Origin: Hymenochaete sp. R1
Taxonomy: Eukaryota > Basidiomycota > Agaricomycetes > Hymenochaetales > Hymenochaetaceae
Direction: 5' to 3'
Assembly (NCBI GenBank): GCA_019400425.1
Contig: JAFREE010000073.1
Coordinates: forward strand, 1-64,000
Length of the DNA: 64,000 nt
Made by a program: the position numbers and the translations under genes. This document shows, piece by piece, positions 1 through 12,373 of this stretch. Each line of letters starts with the position of its first letter. Within the stretch, counting starts at the first letter, position 1. The notes under the pieces are model-generated. The model was not told the origin of the DNA. It made no database searches and saw only the letters and a list, made by a program, of their open reading frames with translations.

Positions 1-514
1 TTCGCGTGTACATCGGGTGTATTTAGCCTACACCCGCGTGTACACCAATCGGTGTAGCACCCCCTTGAACGCAGTGACCGTTTCCATCACCGGCTCGGGT
101 AACGAGAAACCGGAAGACCGTGCCGAAATGACATAAGAGCGTTAGAAATATTACATTAGTCAGAGCCTTACGTACTACATTAGTCAAAACATTTTATAAC
201 TCAATTACATCAGTCAGTATGCTTACATCATCAAGCTTGTGGGCATTCATTCAAAACGAGACCATAACCTTACAATGGATGGTTATCACGCAAAATGGAG
301 CCGTACAGGAGCAAAAAAACACACGGAAGGAGGACTCGGAAACCACTGGCAATCACATTGAGCGCTGATTCTACATACACAAAGCGAGTGTTCTCAATTT
401 CAGTTTATAAGTAATGTCGCATTCGTGTGTATGGAATGAAAACGACGATATTGTCAACAATAAATTCTCAAAAGACGAGAAAGAAATCTGGAGTATTTCG
501 AGTGCTAGTTAAAA
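1..514. other. Gene-poor left edge with a short perfect hairpin repeat
   Basis: No coding region is recognised here. Bases 14-21 (CGGGTGTA) and 29-36 (TACACCCG) form a perfect 8-bp inverted repeat around a 7-base loop. The motif GCGTGTACA occurs at 4-12 and again at 36-44. The rest is AT-leaning intergenic DNA that probably includes the 3' flank of the minus-strand gene ending at 515. The repeat could be a degraded transposon end, but no element is visible. Confidence 0.3.
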
Positions 515-1429
515 TTACGACGCGGTACAATGACTACTCGCGCTCTCCAAGTTTGAGCGTATGACGCCTTTACGATTTGCCTTCATTCGCTCAAGTTCTT
601 TCTTCCAAGAATTTAAAATCTTCTCTATTTCGACGGAGATCTCGTTCACCTCTTTCTGACGCCGCAAAGTGAGGAATACGCCGATTGCTCCCTTCTTGTC
701 GAGAGACATGTCTTTGAGTCGAGGTGATTTACTGAGCATGACCATTTCCTCAGCAACTTGACTGTCGATGTTGTCGTACCATGCCCGAGAAAGCATGTCG
801 TGAGCCTCCTCTGCGAGTCTGATGTTTGCTGCTATGACTCTTTCCCCTTCTTTCGTGTCAAATTTAGTCTTCTTCCCCTTTTTATCCGTCCTCTCGGAGG
901 CGTCCTGGCTGGCCTTTTCAAGTAGGTTACCAAGCCCGGTCCTAAGGAAAGTACATAGGATATTATTATCTTTGATAATACTCAGTGTTCTCCGACAGAT
1001 ATCTGCTTCCGGTTTGCTGCGCATGATGTCATTTAACGCACTTGAAAGCCTATAGCCGACACCATCTTCAAGGAATGCCTCTATATGAGTTGCCCCGAAT
1101 GTCTTGAATGTCTTCCAGTCGGATAACTTGAAGGATGCATCATTTCTTTCAGCGTCATACTGCATCTTCGCGCTAAACTCGACCAGCCCTTCCTCCCATG
1201 CACTTTTCAGAGAATCCCAAGCAAGCAACACTTTGGTGAGGCGGTCTTCCGATACCCTGCCTCCTAAATCTTCCCTGTCGGGGTCGTCCCCAAGCCTGGT
1301 GAGAAGTCGGATGTTCATACCAGTCGTCTCGAATCCATCGAAATAATGCATGGGCATATCAGCGTATCCGTTTTTATCATAGGTTAATGGTTCATCAACT
1401 TCTTCATTCTTAGAAGAATTCGAGGCCAT
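515..1429 (-). CDS. Uncharacterised 304-residue protein
   Basis: A single open exon on the minus strand encodes about 304 residues from the ATG at 1429 to the stop at 515. The product is hydrophilic and rich in K, E, D and R, with predicted helical stretches (for example RRQKEVNEISVEIEKILNSW near the C-terminus). It has no signal peptide or membrane segment, and I do not recognise the family. A good splice-acceptor string (TTTTGCAG) sits directly before codons Asp-Met at 1429-1434, so the true start may lie in an unseen upstream exon. Codon use and the long uninterrupted frame, in a genome where most genes are split, support coding. No neighbour suggests a role. Confidence 0.55.
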   Translation of the reverse strand: MASNSSKNEEVDEPLTYDKNGYADMPMHYFDGFETTGMNIRLLTRLGDDPDREDLGGRVSEDRLTKVLLAWDSLKSAWEEGLVEFSAKMQYDAERNDASFKLSDWKTFKTFGATHIEAFLEDGVGYRLSSALNDIMRSKPEADICRRTLSIIKDNNILCTFLRTGLGNLLEKASQDASERTDKKGKKTKFDTKEGERVIAANIRLAEEAHDMLSRAWYDNIDSQVAEEMVMLSKSPRLKDMSLDKKGAIGVFLTLRRQKEVNEISVEIEKILNSWKKELERMKANRKGVIRSNLESASSHCTAS

Positions 1430-2451
1430 ATCCTGCAAAATATAGTTTGAAATGAGACAGTTACAATGACAGACGCGACCTTACTGAAGCGCTTGAAGAT
1501 GATTGGTATCGATTGCAAGACGAATCGAAGCTGTGCGATGAGACGTCCTAGTACTGTGTACAAGGGACCTGGCCTCTTGAACGCCCCCGGGATTTTTGTA
1601 TCCAAGCGTTTTAAGAAATGCTCTCATTTGATAGGCGCAATCGTAAAGCGGGATAAAGTACAGGTCCGAAGAACATTGCTGCATGTTGTAGCTAATATCT
1701 ATGGTATAACTTTATCAGCTCCAATATGTAAAGACAAAGAGCACAATCTGCTCACGGATTGCGGAAAACCTTCTAACTTTGCATCTTCATATAACCTGGA
1801 GTAACAGAAATGTGAGTGATTAATGACAGTTAAAATGGGAAAGTGCGACCTGGAGTCCAGATGTATGCAAGTAAGGCCAATGTAAGTTTGCAATGGAAGC
1901 CAGTCGTTTTGCTGCAGCAAAGACCATTGATACGAAGGGACTGAGAGGCATATGCACGCAATGGATGGACTCGACAATATCAATTTGCACAATCCCCACA
2001 AGCAAGTTCAGGTAGTCGAATCAGTGCTAGTTGAGGTATTGAGTCACTTTATCCTCCCCCCCCTCCCCATGGATCCTCTCCAAGCACGTACACAACCCTT
2101 TCTCCGAAGCCTTCCAAAAGACAGGAGACGAGAGTTGCGCAGGTGGCCAAGAAAAACTCAAATCCGTTTAGACGACTCGCAGTTGACCTTCGCCAGATAA
2201 GCGCGCAGTCACATACTACCTCTCCAATTCCGCCAGAGACGAGTTCGTCGCACCTACAGCGTCGCCTGGTGAGTGATCCATGATGGTCGTTGATGGGACA
2301 GAATGAAAAGGTGTTTGATCGAGTGACGCGCGCGTAGTCAGCTTACTTATCGTTATCCGTCATCCTACGTCGTCGTGAGAGACGTTCATCATGCTATGCT
2401 TATCGTCAAACACGACTCTCGCCTCGTTGGTCTCCTTGCCTCTCGACCACC
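1430..2451. other. Intergenic region upstream of the MFS gene
   Basis: No gene is recognised. The right part (about 2050-2451) is pyrimidine-rich, including a C-rich tract near 2054-2069. This is the usual look of a fungal promoter and 5' UTR ahead of the start at 2452. Any upstream exon of the minus-strand gene would also lie at the left edge of this stretch. Confidence 0.3.
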
Positions 2452-5051
2452 ATGACACAGGCGGCCAACGCTGTCGCTGGACCGTCTCGCGTTTGGGCAC
2501 CTCAACTCGACGAAATACCAAATGACCCGATACTCTCACCTAGCCTTCCCAACTCGCCTTCTCGTGCCCGCGCTGGAGGTGGGATACGTCCAGCGATGCT
2601 AGCCGGAGGAAATTCTACGGAAAATTTGGCTGTTGTATCTGAAAATGACCCTCTGTTGGGCAGAAAGTCAGATGAGAGGCGAAGGAAACCATTCTACCGA
2701 CCAAGGCCTTTGTGGTGCGTACTCATAAGCTCAACACTCAGGGGCACCCTCAGGTTGACTCGATTTTATTAGGATTGTACCCTTTGCGGTGCTCTGTGCC
2801 ATTTCGGTGAGCTGGTTTTTTTTTTTAAATTTCTAGTGTTCCTAGCTTGACTCCCTGTTTTCCAGCGAGGAATGACGTTGGCCTCTCGAGTCGAAGTCTT
2901 CACACAGCTTTCATGTGAGGCGGTCTATGGTCACCACACCAACTACAACCATACACATTCAATTCCCACGCCGTTTGAGCCTAAATCACTTCGTTTTTTG
3001 CGTTCATTCGACGACTCCGAGGCACCTGATGAACTTGATACTGACGACTGGAACACATACTATCAAAGGAACTCAGACGAGGCGCATGACCTTCCACTTG
3101 GGATTTCAAAGAGATGCCTCACAGATCCCAGAGTCCTTTCGGGCGCAGCTCGCCTACAAACTATCATGACGACGACAATGGGTGTGCTATGTGCCCTAAC
3201 TACCGGTTGGTGGGGCCACTTCGGCGAACGTCACGGCCGCACTCGTGTGATGGCGGTAGCAGCCCTTGGTATGCTCATTACAGATCTCTCGTTTGCGTCC
3301 GTTTCCATCCCAAATTCACCCTTCGTACAACATGGCCGTGTGTTGCTTGTGATCGCACCGGCATTTGAAGGACTCCTGGGTGGATGGACGACGTTGCAAG
3401 GAGCGACCTCGGCGTACGTCTCTGATTGTACGTCAGAAGGTTCGCGAGCACATATATTCTCTCGTTTCATGGGCGTTTTCTTCTTTGGTTTCGCTCTTGG
3501 GCCACTCTTGGGGGCTTGGATCATTCGGCACTCGGATCCGCTCCTTGCAAAGTTCCTGCAGATGAAGCCTGAGAGCATAGGACGAACGACGACTGCCGTC
3601 TTTTGGGTCGCCGTTATATTTTGGTCAATGAGCTTCACATTGTCGCTCTTTGTTTTCCCAGAAAGTCTCGAGAAACTGAAAGCAAGGGACAAGGAGGCGC
3701 GAGTTGCTCCAGCAAGTGTAGTCGGAGAGGCTCAACCCTTACCGAAGGCGACCAACAATATGCACTCCTTGAGGAGCTTATTCACTCCTCTCATGGTTTT
3801 TGCACCGAAGAAGCGACTCTACGGAAGGGATTGGAACATGACCCTTATTGCCTTTTCTCTATTTGGATACTTACTTTCGTCGGTGAGCAAAAAAATTAAT
3901 GTGTAGTTTTCATGTTCTTTATCTCATATCCCCCGTATTTTTAGGGCATCTTCCAAGTGAAATACCTTTATGCAGAGCACGTTTTTGGGTGGGAAACTGA
4001 ACAGGTAAAATTTTAACCAGCTGTGATAGAATCTCAATGGCACTTTTACTGAATATAATACGTTTCCTTTTCAGCTGAGCTATTACATCACCCTAGTTGG
4101 AGGCGCACGTGCTGTCAATCTTTTATTTGTTATGCCCTGTGAGATTCTCTTCTTTAGTTATCAAAAATACACTCCGCAATTCTAAATCCTGTTCCTCGTG
4201 GACTCCTAGTTTTGATCGGTCTATATAGACCCAAAGCAAAGCCTCCTAACGTGAAGGGTAAGAGCAACGCCACGGATACGGCGATGAACTCCGGTAAACG
4301 GCCAAGGCCCACCCGTGCTCAGCTTCTTGCGGAAATGAAGTTTGACCTTCGTATCACGCGCTACTCTTTTGCACTCGACATACTTTCCCATACTCTCGTC
4401 TCGTTGTCTAGCACTACGCCATCGGTTGCAGCGCAAATATCGTTTGCCATGTTCACCGTCATAAGTAGCTTCGGTTCCGGCGTGTGGCCGAGTATGCAAA
4501 GCCTTGCACTCTGTATTCAACAGGCGGAGGTGCTAGATGATGATCAGACGAAAGACACGAGGTCTGATGTGGCTCCAGCAAAGACGGGAAGCGTTATCGG
4601 AGCTCTTTCGGTGATACAAGCATCGGGTCAAATGATTCTTGGCGTAAGTTTGACCTCGCTGAGCTCACTGCTAAGTTGATGCATTTCTGACTTCATTCTT
4701 GCCGTCGCCCAGCCTATGCTCTTTGGACTTCTATACAGTTCGACGGTCGCACGTTTCCCCAAGGGTATCTTTGTCCTCGCAGCCTCTATACTCTTGATCT
4801 CGGTCATTTTGTTATCGGGCGTCCACCCACACCAATCCATTAACGCCTTGAAGCGTAAGAAGGGTCAGCGACCGTGGGAGGGCCAAGACGTCGAACGTGG
4901 ACGCTCGCGTGTGAGCAAAGACCTGAACAGGATGGAAAACTACGGCGCTACTGGGAATGGGAATCAACCACAAGTTGGCGAAGTTGTCAACGACGCTCAC
5001 GAGCAACACCCGAAGGCGATCGCTGAAGAACCCGCGGCGGCCTCAAACTAG
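2452..5051 (+). CDS. Major facilitator superfamily transporter
   Basis: Seven exons read in frame: 2452-2714, 2773-2806, 2866-3882, 3945-4004, 4075-4138, 4210-4643 and 4713-5051 (about 736 residues). The product has a disordered N-terminus with a PLLGRKS motif. A membrane segment follows (IVPFAVLCAIS), then a soluble loop and the classic MFS loop-2/3 motif GHFGERHGRTR. Further hydrophobic helices come after it, and the protein ends in a hydrophilic charged tail. This matches DHA1/tetracycline-resistance-like fungal MFS proteins, probably a proton-coupled exporter or solute carrier in the plasma or vacuolar membrane. The substrate cannot be told. The length exceeds the usual 450-600 residues because of the N- and C-terminal extensions and the long first loop. 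Confidence 0.85.
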
Positions 5052-5789
5052 ATAACATTAGACACTCCGAAGTCCGGCACCGTACAATTACTGCTTCCTT
5101 TTGCTATTGCTGCCTCCAGGAAGCTCGCGGTCGTTTTCTTCGGCGCATTCTCCACGTTCACCCTGCGACCCAGCGGGCCCGCGGATAAATCGAAACACTC
5201 ACATGTACATTTACTTCTTAAATCTAGACCCACTTTAGTTCTGTTGTACGATTCATCTCTATCCTATAGCTTTTTGGTTATCTCTTTCTTACTGGATGCA
5301 GATAAGGATTATGTCGTTGGGTAAGAGTTGGATGAAGCCCAGTCTGGGCTTGTTGGCGACCAATATGAATCGGCTGATGCGTTGTTCTACCTTATTACAC
5401 TCCAGGAACCTGAAAGGAAACCAAGGCAACACTGGTACGAGGAAAACAAAGCTCGAGCGCCAGAGAGCTTCGATTATCTGATTGCGTCGGGAATACGCCC
5501 AAAGCGCCTCCACGCCGTGGATGATCCGTGAAAACATCGCGACATAGTTGGTTGATGGCTCGTGTTCCCCGACACAATTCTTCTACCTTTTGTCGCTCTC
5601 TCATTTGGCTAATTCTCGGGGTTTTAACACTGCTCTGCTATTATTCGAGATCAGAAACTATTAATTCTAGCACTATGTCGGCCATCGTCTGGATGATTAT
5701 CGGCCTTGGCTCAATTTCGTCGACGTGGACGCTCGTACATAAAGCAAGTCGAAGTTAGCGCGTTGTTGGTAGTTTCTAAAGTCCAAGGT
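5052..5789. other. Intergenic region between MFS and GH5 genes
   Basis: Several short open frames occur, but none has splice support or a recognisable product. The stretch should hold the 3' end of the MFS transcript and the promoter of the endoglucanase. No clear TATA box was found. Confidence 0.3.
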
Positions 5790-7582
5790 ATGAAGCTCAG
5801 TCTTTTCGGTATCCCAGCCCTCGGGCTCTCCGTGTTCCAAAGCAGCAGCGTGCTCGGCGCTGCGACCAAGACTGCCACTGCGGATGTCACCTGCTCGGGC
5901 GCCACGAAGTTCGAATACTTCGGTGTGAACGAATCCGGCGCGGAATTCGGAAACACAGTCATTCCCGGCACTCTGGGAACCGACTACATATGGCCTGCAC
6001 CCTCTAGTATTGACGTGAGTACTTATACATTGTCCTCCCCTTTCTTTCCGATGAAATGAAATCGATAAGGCTTACGCACATGTGCCCGTATTAACTCTCT
6101 TGTTCTCGTCTAAAAGTATTTCACAAACCTTGGATTCAACACATTTCGTGTCCCGTTCTTACTTGAGCGCCTCACTCCACCGGCTACCGGAATCACGGGT
6201 CCGTTTGATGATGCCTATCTCGGAGACTTGAAGTCGGTGAGCGAGTTTTTGACACACGAGACTTTTCATTTACTCAAGGTTTTCATCATACGTGCTAATA
6301 GACAGTGAGCTACATCACCGGAAAAGGAGCTTTCGTTCTCATCGAACGTGAGGAGCATCTACTGTCACATGGTCGACCTTTCTAATACATTGAAAAGCCC
6401 ATAACTACATGATTTTTAATGGAGCGACTATTACAAGCACAACCGAGTAAGAGTTTGATTATCGGGCTCGATGAAATTCGCTTATAAGCTATCTTTTGAA
6501 ATAGCTTCCAAACCCGTAAGCTTATATTCGTTCGAATCCAGTGTTGCTCGCTGATGAAGCCGACCCGTTCCAGTGTGGACAAACCTCGCAGGCGAATTTG
6601 TAGGTGGCGCGGCTCATTAAAAGTGACATTTCTTGACTTGTTCATCAAATGACAGGTTGATAATAACCATGTAATTTTCGACCTCATGAATGAGCCGCAT
6701 GACATCGATGCCTCCATCGTTGCGGGCCTCGTGAGTGTAAATTGTCTTACCATTACTGGACTCTTCTCACATTTTTTCATAAAGATGCAAGCCGGAATCA
6801 ACGGTGTCCGCTCCTCCGGCGCCACCAACCAGTTAATCCTTGTCGAAGGGACGAGTTGGACTGGAGCCTGGAGTGAGTGAATTCATTTCTACAATAGATG
6901 ACATGTCTGCAACTTCCAATCCCGGAAGATCTGCGATCTATTTGTGCCTCCAAAACTCTGTAGAAAGAGGGCTGATTCTTTCTTTCTGAAGCTTGGACGA
7001 CGTCTGGTAACAGCGAAGCTTTTACTTCTCTAAGTGACCCCAACAACAACACAGCAATCGGTAGGCGGATCCATTTAGCATACTGTGCTGGTAACTGACG
7101 TAAAATGTATCTCCGTCTAGAAATGCATCAGTATCTCGATTCCGACGGGTCAGGTACTTCTCCTACCTGCGTTTCCTCGACAATCGGAGCGGAGAGGTTG
7201 GCAGACGCCACAACCTGGCTGCAGAGCAACGGCCTGCGCGGATTCCTTGGCGAGATCGGCACTGGTTCTAATGGTGCGCATCGCGGTCTCGAACTAACTA
7301 TTAATACTCCTCGGGAGGAACCGGGCTGATAGTGTCCTTTCTTCGCTCAAGATGACTGTATTGCTGCACTTCAAGGCGCTTTCTGCGCTATGCAACAATC
7401 TGGAGTATGGATAGGCACTCTGTGGTGGGCTGCAGGACAATGGTGGGGCGACGTAAGTACCTGCCACCTTTCCGGCTTCGTTTATGTACTTAATATCACT
7501 ATAGTACTACCAATCTATTGAACCGCCGAGCGGACCGGCCATCTCTGCGATCCTGCCCCAAGCTCTCGAACCGTTCTTGTGA
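5790..7582 (+). CDS. Secreted GH5 (subfamily 5-like) endo-beta-1,4-glucanase
   Basis: Twelve exons: 5790-6014, 6117-6236, 6302-6347, 6398-6446, 6505-6515, 6574-6599, 6656-6730, 6785-6872, 6992-7060, 7121-7273, 7352-7452 and 7505-7582. The summed length is in frame (1041 nt, 346 residues). The start [20 protein letters not shown] is a signal peptide. The GH5 core follows: [29 protein letters not shown], the acid/base glutamate in DLMNEPHD, and the nucleophile in FLGEIGTG. The end carries the conserved [11 protein letters not shown]. Members of this family cut internal bonds in cellulose outside the cell. There is no carbohydrate-binding module. The 11-base exon 5 is notable. A second GH5 gene lies at 54736-56573. 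Confidence 0.93.
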
Positions 7583-9085
7583 TTTGATGCGGTTCGGAAG
7601 AGTGATCGAAGTGGACGATGTGAAGGTAGTGTTTTTACTTAGCGACAGAAGGAACCGTCGCGGCTTCGACCGTTTATTCTGTATAGGATAAAGTATAAGC
7701 TATTCAGAAGCTTCTGAACTCGGCATTGTGCTTTCCTTTTCTTTGAAGATTCATGTTCACTTTTGATTTTCAAATATTACTTGTTGACTTGGGGTCTCAA
7801 GCCGCACCATACCAAGATTCATTTTGACATGATACCGCAATACTGGACTCGCAGGTGCCCAATTTCCGTTCTTATTTTTTTTATACATTAGACCGTCCAG
7901 CGACCGAGATTACAGCCTGGTACCCCGCTCATACTATTCTCATCCACTCTACATCAGCCTGTCGACACTTTGTGGCCGCCCGTGAATACTAATTGATCCG
8001 GATATGAAGCGGAGCTGCTTGCAACATTGTGTTCCATTCCTCAGTGCACAGCTCATAAAACTTGTACACGTACAGAGAAGCGTGTCTACCGTATTCCATA
8101 GAATGTCGGTCTATGAGCACCTCCTTAACCGGTACCGCGCTTTTAGATATAATGGACATCCCCGCTTTATACAAAACGGAATCGATCCGTGCTCTCGCGG
8201 GCCGTGCCCCTCATACCCATACTCGTATCGCATATGACCCCACGTGTCGCGGAAGCCTGAGTGAAAAGCAAACGCCGCTCATGTGGAGAGTGGTTTCGTT
8301 TTCCCTGCGCCGCTCTGAAATTTCAGTAACCAGATGGACGATATGAAAATGACTGGAGACTTTTACGGCCTCTAAGGAAACGGAGGCTTTGAGGACTTTT
8401 TGATGCCAGATCTCTCAAAGTTATCGGGGTATGTAAACGGAGGATTAATCGCCCGTAGTCTGCCCGAGACTTGAAGTAACGGAGAGTTTGAGCACGCAAG
8501 AAAAATGGCTAGATAAGCTCTAGGAGATGGGTGATTGATCTTCGAGAAAAAGTTTGGCTCTCTTTCCTTTCTATTTGTATGATCGTATGTACTGGGTCAA
8601 GGTGATCTGCACCAAGTGCTCCAAATCCGCAGACGCTTTGAAGTTGCTCACACTCGGCGCTACAATTCCGAGACCTGTCTGCCTCCGTGTACAAAGCATC
8701 CCTCGCCCCTTGGTGTTCTTTCCCGTTCCGGTTGCCATTCATACGAAAAATGAAATACAAAGAATTGATTAAAATGAAAAGAGTAATACCCCGAAACCCA
8801 CGCACTGACACCGATTTCTTTCAACGCAGGCCCAACTCTACCGGACCTTCTCATTTTTGGAGTGCCCCAGTGGTAAAGCTTAATGGTTATTTCCGACGTT
8901 TGGGATAATTTCTCTCGTCCTCGTTGTGCACAGGATTTAAATCCGGTAAGTGTTTCGTGAGCTTCACTGCCGGATGCAGTCATCAACGAGAGGGACACGA
9001 GTATAAAGAGGCAAGCCAGGAGGCTCAGAACAGACAACAATCACTTCACTGCACGCCCCAGCCTTGAAAGTCCTTCACTCTTGCC
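7583..9085. other. Intergenic region, no gene recognised
   Basis: About 1.5 kb between the endoglucanase and the zinc-cluster gene. Frames near 8004-8346 and 8509-9040 lack splice partners, codon bias or known motifs. The right end carries the promoter of the zinc-cluster gene, listed separately. Confidence 0.3.
9002..9008 (+). promoter_or_regulatory. TATA-like box of the zinc-cluster gene
   Basis: TATAAAG lies 84 bases upstream of the ATG at 9086, a usual spacing for a fungal TATA element plus a short 5' UTR. It suggests that the short downstream gene is still transcribed. Confidence 0.4.
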
Positions 9086-9468
9086 ATGTCTTCTTCATAC
9101 CAAGTCAGTTCGTGTCCCCGAAATACCTTCACACTTATTACTCACTGTTTTATCGCAGAGTGGTAGCGCGAACCCAAACCAAAACTATGGCTACAGCGAC
9201 GACGCCGAAGAGGCGTTCAGAGTTCCTCGCCGAACTCCTGTAGCTTGTCAGTTCTGTAGAGGTAGGGCACCCGGCCTCATTATCATCCGTCCCTTCTTGA
9301 AAGGCTAAGCTAGCACCGCAGGACGGAAGTTGAAGTGTGACGGTCGCAATATCTGTTCCAACTGTGCCCGACGCAACTTAGCCTGCAGTTACGTCCCGGT
9401 GTGAGTCTTCATGCATCGTACGAGCAAGGGGTCAGCGCTGACTGAAACGTCTTAGAAGCAAGAAGTAG
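9086..9468 (+). CDS. Stand-alone Zn(II)2Cys6 zinc-cluster protein, very short
   Basis: Four small exons join in frame: 9086-9103, 9159-9261, 9322-9400 and 9456-9468. They encode about 70 residues ending in VSKK and a stop. The core shows the full fungal zinc cluster, C-x2-C-x6-C-x6-C-x2-C-x6-C, in the segment beginning CQFCRGRKLKCDG. Such clusters bind CGG half-sites in DNA. Full-size regulators usually run to several hundred residues with a middle homology and an activation region, all missing here. Either the last acceptor is misread, or the gene is truncated, or it is a mini-regulator with DNA binding only. No continuation was recognised downstream to 12 kb. Confidence 0.6.
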
Positions 9469-12373
9469 CCACCAAAAAATATCTCCCTGAACCTGAGCTT
9501 CGAAAAGCACCCTGGTTTGGCCTGTTATCATATGTAATTCTGTACTTGCTATCGGTTGTGTCGACAGTGTGCTATCAATTGGAAGTCGCGTGCCTTCTGT
9601 AATGATGATCATCTTCGCGGAAGGGAATCGAGCGAGCCGGCCGGCGTAAGAAGACTGAGGTCCCACAGAATTCTTCGAATTTTATGTCAAAAGCCTCGTC
9701 GTGAGTATACGGAAGCAAATTTTGGTCCAGTACCTTGGCGCCATAGTATATTGCTTATACGCACATACTGACTTCCATAAATGACGTAGAAGCCGTGTGC
9801 CATACACCCGCGTTAACGACTGTCTGTTATTGATACCTGAGAAGAGACTTGATGCCGTGAGAATGAAAGATTGAAATGTTTACTGCAAACACTACTCCTC
9901 GGACCTTGACAATTCAATTCTATGCAAAGTACTCTGCTGAGAATATCTATCTCCTGGGGAAACTATCGTGAGAAGGCTGGTCGCACGGCAAAATGACTTA
10001 CGGTCCGAAGAGTTCAATGATGCCATTATGATGGTTGCCGAACCACTTACCCTGGACCTTTTCCCCTTGGTTGTATTTAGATCGTAAACTTTGAAATGGC
10101 TGATGCGATGCAGCGATGCATTTGAGGGTCATCGTGTTCACCGATGCAAGGGCTTGGATATGACATAATAAACGTGGAGGCGACTTGATTGAACAAGGAA
10201 AAGTACTGCGAATCGGCAAGTGTTTGTCTTTGTGGGTCCACGTAGACATTCATCCACCATCGTCGAGCCAGAAATGTTGCAAAAGGGTATAAACGTCGCC
10301 AAAACTATGGCTATTCAGACGTAACTTACATTCGTTCATCGTATGGCACTTTCCAAAAGGCCCTTTTAAATAGGTCACACGAGCGTTCGAAATAGGGTAG
10401 TAGGTTGTATCGTGTTTCGAGGGTCCGTTACTTGCGTATCTTGTAAATAAATTCTGATAAGGTCGACGATGACATCTAAACATTCGAAAACGAAGTGGCC
10501 AAGGGTCAAATCCTTTCGAGAATTTCGACATTCGGCATTTTTTTGACAAAGGCAAAAGAAAGGTCGGGGCTACTCGAATGCAGCATTCGATATAAACCTC
10601 AACTCTAAAATTTGAGCGGAACTTTAATCGTCGAGAGCCATTTTGGCTCCGTGACAATACGGATGCGATTGATGTACCAGCAGCAAGATCTGCAGGCGAA
10701 TCCGTCTGCGAAATTCAGTATAAGTCCATGAACCAGAGCTCTAAATGTATACTAGAACCTTGCCTTCGCGTTGTAAAAGTCGCTGATCCAACAGAATCAG
10801 ATCGTCGGTGTGTACCTCTATGTATAGTTACGTGAAGGTAGGAGGTGTGCGCCGAATACCATACTGACAAATGAAGCTTGCTTTTCGTCTCCGATGCTAC
10901 GGCGGATTCGCATGCCCAGGGTAACTCTGTATCTTCGACGATTCAACAAATCTAGTTCTGGTGCAGACCTTCCTTGAACTTACCTTTTGTGGTTGTTGTG
11001 AAATGGTCACGAACATCCGCGAATCCGATCCATTTACAAATACAATGTAGTGTGACACAGACAATATAAGTCACTTGGTTCCGATACAATCGTTTGCGAC
11101 GTCAGAGAGCAGCCTAGAAGCGATGGCACAGCAGGAAAACTTGAAGGTTTCACCACTGCCTACGTTCCAGGGTGCGACGATCTGCAAACGTCAATCACCT
11201 CGACATTGACGCCCGACATCTAGAACGAGATACAGTCGACTCGACTTCCGTAAGGCCAACCCGTGACGAAGGTATCTGTTGAACTTGGAGAGTCCGACGA
11301 TCATCGTTCGCTGAGCTATAAACCAGGAACTAGGAGAGTTTGCAGATGTTCGACACCCGGTCTCCTACGCCTAAATTCGCCCGAGACAAGGGCAACTCCC
11401 CTCCTGGTGAACTCGGGCCGATTCGAGTCAACGCACATAAGAATCAAACGTAGACCACATAAGCGGTGCCCTTATCACTGCTCGATTGAATTGTTAAGAG
11501 GGAGTCGAGGCCTTCGAAGCGACATTCACTTGTTCAGCGTGATCGAGTTCGGCCTCGTCGGAAATTATGTGGGCGAAGCTCGAGCGCAATAGACTGCGCA
11601 TCGCAAACTCCGACGAAAGGCGAGAGGTCTTGGTGGTGTACGACTGCAAGAGGAAAAAGGAAATTCCTCAAGAACAACGCGCGCGCGTCCGCGACTTCGC
11701 GCCAAACAACCAAAAACTATGCAGATCGTCTAATTATAGTAATTCGGAAAACTTCGAGCTGCCGCGCAGACTGGATTTGGATTCAATTTGAAGGATCATA
11801 ATATGAACATTGAACTTTAGAAAGGAGAAGAATCCCAACTTAGGCTCTAACACACCATCAACATTGAAAGTAAACTCACCGAGGAGTTTAAGCTCACGTA
11901 GAGATGATCCGATTCCAAATAATCGAGGTCAACATATCAATGGCGAACTTTCGAACCCCAATCCGAAACCCACGGTAAGGTACGCATGCTAGACTCTTCT
12001 CTCATTCAGCGCTCTGGCAAAGGTGCGCAGAAGGGCGACTGAGCGCTCCGATACGGAATGCTTCCTAGTAAATAGCAGATATGAAACAACTTGAAATCAG
12101 ACATAAGGTCAAGAAAGGGATGCATATAATAGATAGATAGTAGATTGTGTATGCATCCGTACATCCTCCAAAAAAGTATGACAGCATAAGAAAGGTGAAA
12201 GCAGAAAGCAAGTCCGATCGATGAGGAAAACAGCAAACCGAGCGAATTATCTATCGTACACTATGTTCGTGAACGTTTGGAGAGTCTCAAGGCCTCCTAT
12301 AATAACCTGTCATCAATCAAGGTTTTCACCGTGACATGGAAGCAATGTAGAGATATACATCCAAAAACAACAC
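9469..12373. other. 2.9-kb stretch without recognisable genes
   Basis: I found no protein family, tRNA or clear repeat here. Frames such as 10250-10657 (-), 11263-11592 (+) and 11567-11791 (+) show no motif and no consistent exon chain. The 5' part might be decayed sequence of the truncated zinc-cluster gene, but I could not align any residue pattern to one. Confidence 0.3.

Noticed and set aside
9556..11791. Possible remains of a longer zinc-cluster regulator or a transposon downstream of the short gene
   Set aside because: I looked for the middle homology region of fungal regulators and for reverse transcriptase, integrase or transposase motifs in all frames and saw none.
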